DNA of 10,651 bases from Endomicrobium sp. (lineage in GTDB: Bacteria; Elusimicrobiota; Endomicrobiia; Endomicrobiales; Endomicrobiaceae): the NCBI GenBank assembly GCA_031277075.1, contig JAISLV010000116.1:1-10651 (forward strand). The letters are read 5' to 3'. The notes under the pieces are model-generated. The model was not told the origin of the DNA, ran no database searches, and was given only the letters and a program-made list of their open reading frames with translations. Made by a program: the position numbers and the translations under genes. Every line of letters begins with the position of its first letter. Within the stretch, counting starts at the first letter, position 1. Positions 1-6,346 of the stretch are shown here, piece by piece.

Positions 1-229
1 TTTTCTCTTTATCTTTTTTATTTCCGCTCGAAAAAGAATCTATTACGCAGGAATTAAGATGCGCTTTTAATACTTCTTTGGCGGTTTTATGTAAAATCGC
101 CTTGCTTGCGCTTATCTGTGTTACAATGTCTATGCAATATCGTCCTTCGTCTATCATTTTTAAAACGCCGTCAATTTGCCCTTTAGCCGTATTGAGCAGT
201 CTTTTTATTTTTGATTCGTCCGCTTTCAT
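1..229 (-). CDS. CsoR/FrmR-family metal-sensing repressor (3' end cut by window)
   Basis: Translating the minus strand from the ATG at 229 gives 76 residues that run off the left edge. The start MKADESKIKRLLNTAKGQID and the later segments RYCIDIVTQISA and HLNSC match the all-helical CsoR/RcnR/FrmR (DUF156) family, which are small DNA-binding repressors that release their operator on binding metal ions or reacting with aldehydes. Cys32, His57 and Cys61 sit where copper-sensing CsoR proteins place their Cys-His-Cys Cu(I) ligands, so a copper(I) or related thiophilic sensor is the best guess; FrmR- or persulfide-type sensors are not excluded. An AGGAGAG ribosome binding site (234-240) lies just upstream of the ATG. 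The gene lies 67 bp downstream of the recombinase gene on the same strand. The regulated gene, often a copper ATPase or chaperone, would be outside the window. Family is confident; ligand is inference. Confidence 0.85.
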   Translation of the reverse strand, partial: MKADESKIKRLLNTAKGQIDGVLKMIDEGRYCIDIVTQISASKAILHKTAKEVLKAHLNSCVIDSFSSGNKKDKEK

Positions 230-296
230 AATACTCTCCTCATATCCGCAACTATAAATTTTTACAATTGTTTCAAAACGTCTTTAATTTATATAA

Positions 297-1178
297 TCAG
301 CTTCTCGGATGAAATTTTTTGTGCTGCTGCTTTATTTTTGAGTTGTCTAAATGCGTGTATATCTGCGTAGTAGCTATTGAGCTATGCCCGAGCATTTCCT
401 GAACGAAACGAATATCCGCCCCGCCTGAAAGCAAATGACTTGCGAAAGAATGCCTTAAAGTATGGGGAGTGATGTTTTTATTAATCCCGGCTTTAACGGC
501 TATATTTTTTAACTGCCGCCAAAATTCCACGCGCGATATTTTTTTGCCAAGCCGCGTGATAAAAACGTTATCTCCGTCTTGCGTTTTTTGTTTTCTCGCG
601 TTTATATACTTACATAAAAAATCTTTCGCTTTGTCGCCAAAAGGCACGATTCTTTCCTTTGACCCTTTGCCAACGACGCGCAAAAAACCGTCTCTTATAT
701 TTATGTTGAAAAATTTTAAGTTTATAAGCTCCGACACCCGAAGCCCCGTAGCGTAAAGAAGCTCTAGCATCGCTCTGTTTCGCGCGCATGTTTCGTTAGG
801 AGCGTTGACTGAGGATAGCAAAGTCTCAACTTCGGCAAACGAAAGCATACCCGGCAGATTTTCCGGAATTTTCGGCGCGGATATATAAGACGTAGGATTA
901 TTTTCCAATATATTTTCGGCGTTTAAATATTTATACAGTTGCCTTATAGATTCCATAATTCTATAAAGCGAACGCGGCTTTAACCCCTCGCTTTTTACGC
1001 TCCACAAGAAATCGGTAATGTCGCTGTGCGCAAAATTTTCAATAGGCGTTTGTTTTTTAGCAGAAAATTCCAAAAATTTGACAATATCCGCCCTGTAAGC
1101 CAAAGCTGTATTCTTTGACAAACCTTTCTCTACGGTAATATAGGAAATAAAATCGTTTAAAATTTGTTGAGAATCCAT
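297..1178 (-). CDS. xerD: Tyrosine recombinase, XerC/XerD type
   Basis: A 293-residue site-specific recombinase, close to the usual Xer length of about 300. The N-terminal SAM-like core-binding domain covers roughly residues 1-100 (LSKNTALAYRADIVKFLEF, typical Xer). The C-terminal catalytic domain carries the full active-site set: Arg147 in ATGLRVSEL, Lys171 in VVGKGSKERIVPF, His239 and Arg242 in HTLRHSFASHLL, His265 in MLGHSSIATTQIYTH, and the nucleophile Tyr274. Xer proteins resolve chromosome dimers at the dif site during cell division. Whether this is the XerC or XerD partner, or the only Xer of the genome, cannot be told from one gene; it resembles XerD slightly more. The ATG at 1178 is preceded by AAGGAC (1184-1189). 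Its upstream region is the repeat block described separately, whose left inverted-repeat arm begins only 21 bp from the start codon. No transposase neighbours or phage genes accompany it, so a housekeeping role is more likely than an element integrase. Confidence 0.93.
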   Translation of the reverse strand: MDSQQILNDFISYITVEKGLSKNTALAYRADIVKFLEFSAKKQTPIENFAHSDITDFLWSVKSEGLKPRSLYRIMESIRQLYKYLNAENILENNPTSYISAPKIPENLPGMLSFAEVETLLSSVNAPNETCARNRAMLELLYATGLRVSELINLKFFNINIRDGFLRVVGKGSKERIVPFGDKAKDFLCKYINARKQKTQDGDNVFITRLGKKISRVEFWRQLKNIAVKAGINKNITPHTLRHSFASHLLSGGADIRFVQEMLGHSSIATTQIYTHLDNSKIKQQHKKFHPRS

Positions 1179-1305
1179 AGAAAGTCCTTAAAACGACAGC
1201 AAAGGATGCGGCTAAGCGGCTAGGAAAAATCGGACGACAATTACAAAAAAGACAAACGCATTGAGGCATGGCAACGACAAAACGACAACTACAAACGACA
1301 GGTTT

Positions 1306-1338
1306 AAAGACAGACCCTGAAACAAGTTCAGGGGGACG
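1306..1338 (+). repeat. Palindromic intergenic repeat, copy A
   Basis: Its core CCCTGAAACAAGTTCAGGG (1315-1333) folds into a hairpin (CCCTGAA / TTCAGGG, loop CAAGT). The sequence matches copy C over about 30 bases, including the leading TTAAAGA.AGAC and trailing GACG. Very similar repeats occur between genes in many unrelated bacteria and are often mis-annotated as short proteins. Confidence 0.8.
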
Positions 1339-1441
1339 TATTTACTTGCGCATGTATCCATGCGTCTATGCATCCGTTTCGCCGTTACTTAGCTGCCTAG
1401 CCGCGTTTTTTTTTGCTGTTGTTTCCGCCGTTGTCTTTGCC

Positions 1442-1468
1442 CGTCATGCTGAACTTGTTTCAGCATCT
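1442..1468 (-). repeat. Palindromic intergenic repeat, copy B (inverted, compensatory changes)
   Basis: Read on the minus strand this is the same repeat as copies A and C, but the stem is changed from CCTG...CAGG to GCTG...CAGC. Both sides of the stem changed together, so the hairpin ATGCTGAA / TTCAGCAT is preserved. Its opposite orientation means copies A and B can also pair with one another over about 27 bases. Confidence 0.8.
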
Positions 1469-1490
1469 GCTGTTAAAAGACTAACGGCTT

Positions 1491-1523
1491 AAAGATAGAC
1501 CCTGAAACAAGTTCAGGGTGACG
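1491..1523 (+). repeat. Palindromic intergenic repeat, copy C
   Basis: The same hairpin as copy A with an extended perfect stem, ACCCTGAA / TTCAGGGT. On the minus strand the hairpin is followed by CTATCTTT, a weak U-rich tail, so it might act as a poor transcription terminator downstream of the hydrolase operon; this is speculative. Confidence 0.8.
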
Positions 1524-1591
1524 CGTTCGCGTCCCTTGCTTATCTGCCTTGCGGCAATGCTTAGCAATTTGACAGTTCCGCAAACTCAGGA

Positions 1592-1629
1592 GTGACGCGT
1601 TCGCGTCCGTTGCTTAGCCGCCTAGCCGC
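1592..1629 (+). repeat. Second repeat module, third copy (others at about 1518-1549 and 1376-1404)
   Basis: The module begins with the short palindrome GACGCGTTCGCGTC (1594-1607 here, exact second copy at 1520-1533), followed by CC.TTGCTTA..TGCC/GCC. Bases 1609-1629 match 1384-1404 at 19 of 21 positions, giving a third, degraded copy without the palindrome. The last part merges into the right arm of the bounding inverted repeat. Confidence 0.7.
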
Positions 1630-2268
1630 TTAGCCGCATTCTTTGCTTTTTAAAAACGGATTATGCCTTAGTTCGTTGGCTATTGTCGTTATGCTTCCGT
1701 GACCCGGGTAGACGACGGTTTTTGGGTTAAGTTTTTTTAATTTTTCAAGCGAATCTAACATTTTTTTATGGTCGCTGTTTGGGAAATCCGTCCTTCCGAT
1801 AGTCCCTGCAAAAAGAGTGTCGCCCGTAAGCGCAAAACCGTCAAATAAAAGGCATATTCCCCCTTCGGTGTGTCCGGGAGTATGCATTACTTTAAATTTT
1901 GTAAAAGACAATTCCACCGTCTGATTATCGGAAAGCGTTATATCAGGCTCTTTAATTGAAAATTCGCGCTCAAAAAAAGCGTAGGAACCGTTTTGAGAAG
2001 GGTCGGTTATCATAGCCGCGTCGCCTTTGTGAACGGCAAGAGGAATATTGTATTTATTTCGTATTTGTTCGTCGGATAGGATATGGTCAAAATGTCCGTG
2101 CGTATTTACGAGCATTTCAGGCAGCAAATTTTCTTTTTCAATTTCAGAAATAATTTTGCCGCCGTCTTCGCCAGGGTCTGCGACAAGCGCCTTTTTCGTT
2201 TCGCTGTCGTATATCAAATAGCAATTTACGGCTAAAACGCCTGATATTATTTTTTTTACTTTTACCAT
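1630..2268 (-). CDS. Metallo-beta-lactamase-fold hydrolase, glyoxalase II-like
   Basis: A 212-residue metallo-hydrolase of the GloB/YcbL-like branch. All expected metal ligands of the two-metal site are visible: His57, His59, Asp61 and His62 in THGHFDH, His133 in HTPGHTEGG, Asp150 in LTGDTLFAGTIGRTDF, and His190 in VYPGHG. The N-terminal strand NCYLIYD is also typical. Relatives hydrolyse S-lactoylglutathione or other thioesters, but this short form lacks the glutathione-binding C-terminal domain of classical glyoxalase II (about 250 residues), so the substrate is unknown. The family normally ends soon after a segment like the NPFL seen at residues 203-206; the remaining KSKECG is mostly encoded by the inverted-repeat arm (1621-1646), suggesting the original stop was replaced. 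The ATG abuts the pgpA stop codon with no gap, so it is the last gene of the operon and probably translationally coupled to pgpA. Confidence 0.9.
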   Translation of the reverse strand: MVKVKKIISGVLAVNCYLIYDSETKKALVADPGEDGGKIISEIEKENLLPEMLVNTHGHFDHILSDEQIRNKYNIPLAVHKGDAAMITDPSQNGSYAFFEREFSIKEPDITLSDNQTVELSFTKFKVMHTPGHTEGGICLLFDGFALTGDTLFAGTIGRTDFPNSDHKKMLDSLEKLKKLNPKTVVYPGHGSITTIANELRHNPFLKSKECG

Positions 2269-2718
2269 CTATTTAACCGCCAGCTTAATAATTTGAAGCG
2301 CGGCGTTTGCAAAAACGCCAGCGGCGACGTCGTCAATAGTTATGCCCAAACCGCCTTTTATATTTTGCAGGTTTTTTATGAAAAAAGGTTTTTTTATGTC
2401 AAACAGTCTAAACAAAACAAACGCCGCAGCCATATACGCCGCGCTTTTTGGCAAAAACGCCGCAGAAATCCATATACCGCAAATTTCGTCCACAACTATT
2501 CTTTGGTCGTCTTTTTTAGCGTATATTTTTTCTGCCGCGCCCGACAAAAATACCGAAATCAAAAATATTGCGGCGACGGCAAAAATATGAAATATATAAT
2601 TTTGCGGAATAAATAAAATCCAAAGCAAAAGACCTACAACGCTTGCGAAAGTTCCCGGAGCGCGTTTAATATAGCCGCTTCCAAACGCCGAAGAAAAAAA
2701 TAAAACAAACGTTTTCAC
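2269..2718 (-). CDS. pgpA: Phosphatidylglycerophosphatase A
   Basis: A 149-residue integral membrane protein matching the PgpA family, which removes the phosphate from phosphatidylglycerophosphate to give phosphatidylglycerol at the inner membrane. Family hallmarks are present: GSGYIKRAPGTFAS (residues 13-26), RIVVDEICGIWI (73-84), RLFDIKKP (104-111) and GGLGITIDDVAAG (122-134), with hydrophobic segments around residues 25-40, 43-60, 92-104 and 132-146. The acidic residues in VDE and IDD are the likely magnesium-binding positions. The start codon is GTG (minus strand, 2718-2716), sharing a GTGA overlap with the pgsA stop, so the start is well fixed by coupling. It acts directly after PgsA in the same pathway, and the two genes are adjacent. 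Confidence 0.93.
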   Translation of the reverse strand: MKTFVLFFSSAFGSGYIKRAPGTFASVVGLLLWILFIPQNYIFHIFAVAAIFLISVFLSGAAEKIYAKKDDQRIVVDEICGIWISAAFLPKSAAYMAAAFVLFRLFDIKKPFFIKNLQNIKGGLGITIDDVAAGVFANAALQIIKLAVK

Positions 2719-3329
2719 TTAAGAACTCCGATATGTTTACGCATATAATTCCAACCCGAAAACATTGTCAAAATTGTGGCTATTAAAGTAGCCCAATATG
2801 GAATTTTTTGCATAATGACCGCTAAAACGTAGTATGGGCTGCCGTTGTGCTTTAAAAATTCATAATATGGGACATTGAACGTTTTTATTGAAGCCTCGTT
2901 TAATATAAGCACCAAAAGTATGATAATTATAACGGTTATTTGAGAAGAAGTTTTAAATTTTCCGTATTTGTCCGCAGGGATTACTATGTTTTTTGAAGCC
3001 GCTATTGAACGCAAACCCGTAATTAAAAACTCCCTTGATATTATTATTACGACCATCCACGCGGGAATATCTATAATTTTTACGTCTACAAAACATATAA
3101 ACGCGGCGGAAATTAAAAGTTTATCGGCAAGGGGGTCTATAAATATTCCTAAAGAAGTTATTTCATTGTATTTGCGCGCCAAAAGACCGTCAAAAAAATC
3201 CGTAATTGAAGCTATGCAAAAAATAATCAAAGCTGAAATATAACTCCAAAAACCTCCAAATTCAACGCAAAATATAAAAAAAGGAACTAAACAAATTCTT
3301 GCAAGCGTAAGTTTATTTGGTAAATTCAT
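2715..3329 (-). CDS. pgsA: CDP-diacylglycerol--glycerol-3-phosphate 3-phosphatidyltransferase
   Basis: A 204-residue membrane enzyme of the CDP-alcohol phosphatidyltransferase family. The diagnostic motif D-x2-DG-x2-AR-x8-G-x3-D-x3-D is complete: Asp44, Asp47-Gly48, Ala51-Arg52, Gly61, Asp65 and Asp69. The N-terminus NLPNKLTLARICLVPFFIF is typical of PgsA, and several hydrophobic helices follow (about residues 25-42, 72-98, 130-145, 175-192). It transfers the phosphatidyl group of CDP-diacylglycerol to glycerol 3-phosphate, the committed step to phosphatidylglycerol. Its ATG overlaps the rimO stop (ATGA) and its own stop overlaps the pgpA start (GTGA), so it is translationally coupled on both sides. 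Length is slightly above the usual 180-195 because of an extended loop near residues 145-165. Confidence 0.95.
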   Translation of the reverse strand: MNLPNKLTLARICLVPFFIFCVEFGGFWSYISALIIFCIASITDFFDGLLARKYNEITSLGIFIDPLADKLLISAAFICFVDVKIIDIPAWMVVIIISREFLITGLRSIAASKNIVIPADKYGKFKTSSQITVIIIILLVLILNEASIKTFNVPYYEFLKHNGSPYYVLAVIMQKIPYWATLIATILTMFSGWNYMRKHIGVLK

Positions 3330-4666
3330 CTATACTCGCTCCTAACCGCTTTAAATGGCGCATATTGCTGCGCCGTTATATTGTATCCTCTATTGCCTTT
3401 TATTTTAACATTATAAAATTCGCCGGTTTTTAAAGGATTTGCAGATTTTAATATTGTATTGCCGTCTATTTCGGGCGACTGAAAATAAGTTCTGCCCGTT
3501 ATTTTATAGAAATCGCCGTCTTTTATACAGTTTTCCGCTAATATTTGCGTTTGCGCGTTTTTCATCTTGCTAATTTGCGATTTAAAAACTTCGTATTGCG
3601 CGTTTTCTATTAATATTTTTCTTTCTTTGGCAATTTCAGGCATAACTTTGTTTTTTAATTTATAAGACGACGCTTTTTCATTATCGCAATATTCAAAAAC
3701 GCCCGCGTATCCAAACCATCCGTCTTTTATGAAATTTATCAGCTCTTTTACGTCTTTGTCGGTCTCGCCCGGGAAACCCGTTATAAGAGAAGTTCTCAAA
3801 ACTATATCGGGTATTTTTGATTTTATTTTTTTTACGGCAAACGCGGCGTTAAGCGGGCGTTTCATAGCGGAAAGAACTTTTTTGCTTATATGCTGTACGG
3901 GCATATCTATATAAGAGCAAATATTTTGATATTCTTTCATTACCTCAAGCAGTTCTTCGTTAACGCTTGACGGATAAGCATACATCAATCTAAGCCATTT
4001 AAATTCTTTTATCTCGGCAAGTTTTGAAAGAAGTTTTCCTAAAGCAAAACTGCCGTAAACGTCAACGCCGAAACTCGTCGTGTCTTGGGCTATTATTATG
4101 AGTTCTTTAACGCCAGCCTGCGCTAAAGCGCGCGCTTCTTCAACAATTGAAACTATATTTCTGCTCTTATACTTTCCGCGAAGTTCGGGTATTATGCAAA
4201 AACTGCATCTGTGGTCGCAGCCTTCGGCTATTTTCAAATACGCGTAAGGCAGCGGCGAAGATAAAATTCTCGTCTTGTATTCGTTTAAACCGCCCGCCTC
4301 GCATATTGCGCTTTCCGTTTTATTTGAAATTAAATCCGAAATGTTATTTAACCCGCCCGTGCCTAAATATCCGTCAACTTTAGGAAATAATTTTAAAATC
4401 TCGTCTTTTAAAAACTGCGGAAGACAGCCTGTTACAAAAACCTTTGAATTTCTTTTATTTTTTACCGCTAGAGCTTTTTTTATACAGCGTTCTGATTCGT
4501 CCCTAGCGGCTTTAATAAAAGAACAGGTGTGAATTATTATAATGTCTGCGGCTGAAATATCGTTGACAATATTAAATCCGCCGTTTTTGAGAACGCCCAG
4601 CATATTCTCGCTTTCAACTGTATTTTTCGGACAGCCCAAAGAAACTATAGCGGCTGACTGCGTCAT
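3326..4666 (-). CDS. rimO: Ribosomal protein S12 methylthiotransferase RimO
   Basis: A 446-residue radical-SAM methylthiotransferase. The N-terminal MTTase domain starts SLGCPKNTVESENMLG, which marks RimO rather than MiaB, and provides Cys12, Cys48 and Cys81 for the auxiliary iron-sulfur cluster. The radical-SAM motif CDHRCSFC gives Cys150, Cys154 and Cys157. A C-terminal TRAM-type domain ends around KTGEFYNVKIKGNRGYN. RimO adds a methylthio group to a conserved aspartate of ribosomal protein S12 in the cytoplasm, consuming S-adenosylmethionine both as methyl donor and radical source. The gene overlaps rodZ upstream (ATGA) and pgsA downstream (ATGA). A rodZ-rimO-pgsA neighbourhood is known from several bacterial groups. 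Confidence 0.96.
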   Translation of the reverse strand: MTQSAAIVSLGCPKNTVESENMLGVLKNGGFNIVNDISAADIIIIHTCSFIKAARDESERCIKKALAVKNKRNSKVFVTGCLPQFLKDEILKLFPKVDGYLGTGGLNNISDLISNKTESAICEAGGLNEYKTRILSSPLPYAYLKIAEGCDHRCSFCIIPELRGKYKSRNIVSIVEEARALAQAGVKELIIIAQDTTSFGVDVYGSFALGKLLSKLAEIKEFKWLRLMYAYPSSVNEELLEVMKEYQNICSYIDMPVQHISKKVLSAMKRPLNAAFAVKKIKSKIPDIVLRTSLITGFPGETDKDVKELINFIKDGWFGYAGVFEYCDNEKASSYKLKNKVMPEIAKERKILIENAQYEVFKSQISKMKNAQTQILAENCIKDGDFYKITGRTYFQSPEIDGNTILKSANPLKTGEFYNVKIKGNRGYNITAQQYAPFKAVRSEYR

Positions 4667-5628
4667 TTTTGCTCTCTTTTTAAGTTTATAGCGTTTACGT
4701 CTTGAACCGAGCCGCTGACAACGTCAATAGGCTCGTTGTTAAAAAATACTTTTATGCCCGGAGTATATCCTATTTTTAAAGAAAAATTATCGTCGGCTTT
4801 AAAAGTTTTTGAATTGCTTTTTAAGAGCGTTCCCTGAAATTGTTCCCTGCCGTCAGAATCAATTTTTACCCAAACGTTTTCAACGGCTTCTACGCGGAGT
4901 TCCAAAAGCGGCTGCGCGGCAAAAACGGACGCGTCTTGTTTCGCGTTTCCCTGCGGCTTTGCCGCTTCGGGTTTAACGGTTTTGTTTTTTAAAGATTCAG
5001 CCTGAGGCGTCTGCGTTTTTACAGTCTCTTCTTTGGCAAATTCTATTTGCGGCGTTTCATTTTTAACTTCCGAGTTTTGCAAGTTTATACGAGGCTCGGG
5101 CAAAAAAAGCCCGCTTCCCGATGAGACGTTTAAATCCGCAGCGGAGGCGTCCCGCGTTTCAATTTGCGGAGGCGTCCCGTTTGAAATTTCAGAGGCAGAA
5201 TCTGAAATCTTTGAATTCAAATAAAAAAACGCGCATATTAAAACCGCTAATACCGCCAAAGCCGCGGCGATATGCTTTTTTTCAAAGTTTCCCGTTTTCA
5301 GTTCTTCTCCGTTTTCTTCGTCTTTATCGTCATGATTTTTTTTCACAAAAAAATCGCCGCTGCGCTCGTAATCGTAACGTTCCAGCGCGTCTGCAGAAGC
5401 GTTGCTTTCTTCATAACGTTTAAGAATAAGCTCTTGATTGAGACCGAGATATTTTGCGTAAGATTTCAAAAAACTTTTATAATACACCAGCGCGGAAAAA
5501 ACTTTTGCGTTGCCGTCTTCTAAAGCCGCGAGGTATTTTTCTTGTATTTTTGTGGCGGCGCGCGCCTGCGCGAGAGTAAGTTTTTTCTTCTCGCGTCTTT
5601 CCTTTAATGTTTTGCCTATTTCTTTCAT
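4663..5628 (-). CDS. rodZ: RodZ-like cell-shape protein (HTH, one TM, DUF4115)
   Basis: A 321-residue bitopic membrane protein. Residues 1-75 form the cytoplasmic RodZ-type helix-turn-helix domain (IGKTLKERREKKKLTLAQAR, then YYKSFLKSYAKYLGL). Residues 76-118 are a charged linker, 120-137 a single transmembrane helix (AAALAVLAVLICAFFYL), 140-238 a low-complexity periplasmic stalk rich in Pro, Glu, Lys and Gln, and about 240-315 a DUF4115 domain (LLELRVEAVENVWVKIDSDG). RodZ binds MreB through its HTH domain and links it to the wall-synthesis machinery to maintain rod shape. The ATG at 5628 has AAAGG upstream (5634-5638) and sits 17 bp after lolA; the stop overlaps the rimO start. The stalk DNA holds a 14-bp direct repeat (5141-5154 and 5166-5179) in different reading frames, consistent with fast evolution of the linker. 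Confidence 0.92.
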   Translation of the reverse strand: MKEIGKTLKERREKKKLTLAQARAATKIQEKYLAALEDGNAKVFSALVYYKSFLKSYAKYLGLNQELILKRYEESNASADALERYDYERSGDFFVKKNHDDKDEENGEELKTGNFEKKHIAAALAVLAVLICAFFYLNSKISDSASEISNGTPPQIETRDASAADLNVSSGSGLFLPEPRINLQNSEVKNETPQIEFAKEETVKTQTPQAESLKNKTVKPEAAKPQGNAKQDASVFAAQPLLELRVEAVENVWVKIDSDGREQFQGTLLKSNSKTFKADDNFSLKIGYTPGIKVFFNNEPIDVVSGSVQDVNAINLKREQK

Positions 5629-5645
5629 TAAAAACCTTTCTCCGT

Positions 5646-6314
5646 TTAAAGTTTTATCACTTCTACTCCGTCGGGCGGAGTAAATTTAAAAACGTCTTTT
5701 TTTAGATTTTGATTTGTTTTTACGTTTGACAAATTCACTTTTATAATCAGCCCTGCCGACGTAATTATAGCTTTATAAGGGTAATGCGAAATTTTTGAAA
5801 CGCTCATTTGCATAGTCCAATCTTTTTTCGCCGAAGGATAAATTTCCACTATATAACTTTCGCCGTCTTCTCCAACGTAATTTATGACGTTGTTTTTTGA
5901 CAAGTCTTTCCAATTCCCGCCGAAACTTATAATAGAAGCTGGGGCGAAATCGCCGTTGAGAAGATTTTTCCAATCGTCCACAATCGCTTGGGCGTTTTCA
6001 GGCGTGTAGACGGTAATTTTTTTGCCGTCTATATAAATTTTTTGCTCCTGCGGAGTTTTTTGCTCTATATAAATAGAATCGGGTTTTTTATACTTCAAAT
6101 TCCCTATTATATTTTGCGTTTCGCTTGTCGCGGAATAAAAAATTTCCTGCGAAAAATCCGTTTCAAAAGTTTTTACGTTTTTATCGGCTTCTTCCATTTT
6201 TGAAAGGACGTCTTTCAATTTTTGAGAATTATCTTGGCAAAAAACGTTTTGGCTAAAACCCGAAACAAACAACAACGCGGACAAAACCGAACAAACGAAA
6301 ATAATCTTTTTCAT
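5646..6314 (-). CDS. lolA: Outer-membrane lipoprotein carrier protein LolA-like
   Basis: A 222-residue exported protein (counted from the ATG at 6314). The N-terminus MKKIIFVCSVLSALLFVSGF is a clear Sec signal peptide, probably cut near VFC-QD; there is no lipobox, so the product should be soluble and periplasmic. The mature part matches the LolA fold: TFETDFSQEIF, GNLKYKKPDSIYIEQKTP, KITVYTPENAQAIVDDW, and a C-terminal FTPPDGVEVIKL typical of LolA. LolA shuttles lipoproteins across the periplasm from LolCDE to the outer membrane. An in-frame ATG 12 bases earlier (6326) would add MGEK, but the sequence between the two, GGGGGAA at 6324-6318, looks like the ribosome binding site of the inner ATG, so I chose that start. 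It lies between metK and rodZ in the operon. LolB is not in the window and is absent from many non-proteobacterial diderms. Confidence 0.88.
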   Translation of the reverse strand: MKKIIFVCSVLSALLFVSGFSQNVFCQDNSQKLKDVLSKMEEADKNVKTFETDFSQEIFYSATSETQNIIGNLKYKKPDSIYIEQKTPQEQKIYIDGKKITVYTPENAQAIVDDWKNLLNGDFAPASIISFGGNWKDLSKNNVINYVGEDGESYIVEIYPSAKKDWTMQMSVSKISHYPYKAIITSAGLIIKVNLSNVKTNQNLKKDVFKFTPPDGVEVIKL

Positions 6315-6317
6315 TTT

Positions 6318-6324
6318 TTCCCCC
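6318..6324 (-). promoter_or_regulatory. Ribosome binding site deciding the lolA start
   Basis: GGGGGAA on the minus strand ends 3 bases before the ATG at 6314 and overlaps the alternative upstream ATG at 6326. The outer ATG has only a weak AGAG upstream. This favours initiation at 6314. Confidence 0.5.
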
Positions 6325-6346
6325 ATTATGCGCGTCTCTAAAAACC

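Larger units (their letters stand above)
1199..1646. repeat. 448-bp block bounded by 26-bp inverted repeats (MITE-like or composite repeat)
   Basis: The arm at 1199-1224 is the reverse complement of 1621-1646 with a single mismatch in 26 bases; its core reads GCGGCTAAGCGGCTAGG on the left and CCTAGCCGCTTAGCCGC on the right. Between the arms lie three copies of a palindromic repeat, three copies of a second module, and a left part with five scattered ACGACA motifs (1193-1300). No transposase or convincing ORF is present. The block separates the hydrolase gene from xerD, and its right arm overlaps the hydrolase stop codon. Flanking sequence is A/T-rich on both sides (AAAACGACA left, TTTTTAAAAACGGA right) and shows no obvious target-site duplication. 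It could be a non-autonomous mobile element or a build-up of intergenic repeats. The inverted repeat is directly visible; mobility is inference. Confidence 0.6.

Noticed and set aside
230..296. dif recombination site or promoter next to xerD
   Set aside because: No two half-sites around a 6-bp centre are visible, and possible -35/-10 pairs have wrong spacing.
1057..1269. 70-codon minus-strand ORF across the xerD start
   Set aside because: It is mostly a different frame of xerD plus repeat sequence; the xerD frame has all catalytic residues.
1268..1492. 74-codon plus-strand ORF ending in a HAELVSAS-like peptide
   Set aside because: It lies wholly inside the repeat block, and this peptide is the well-known false translation of the widespread palindromic repeat; no ribosome binding site.
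1199..1646. CRISPR array
   Set aside because: The repeats differ in orientation and spacing, with no regular unit of constant repeat and spacer length and no cas genes.
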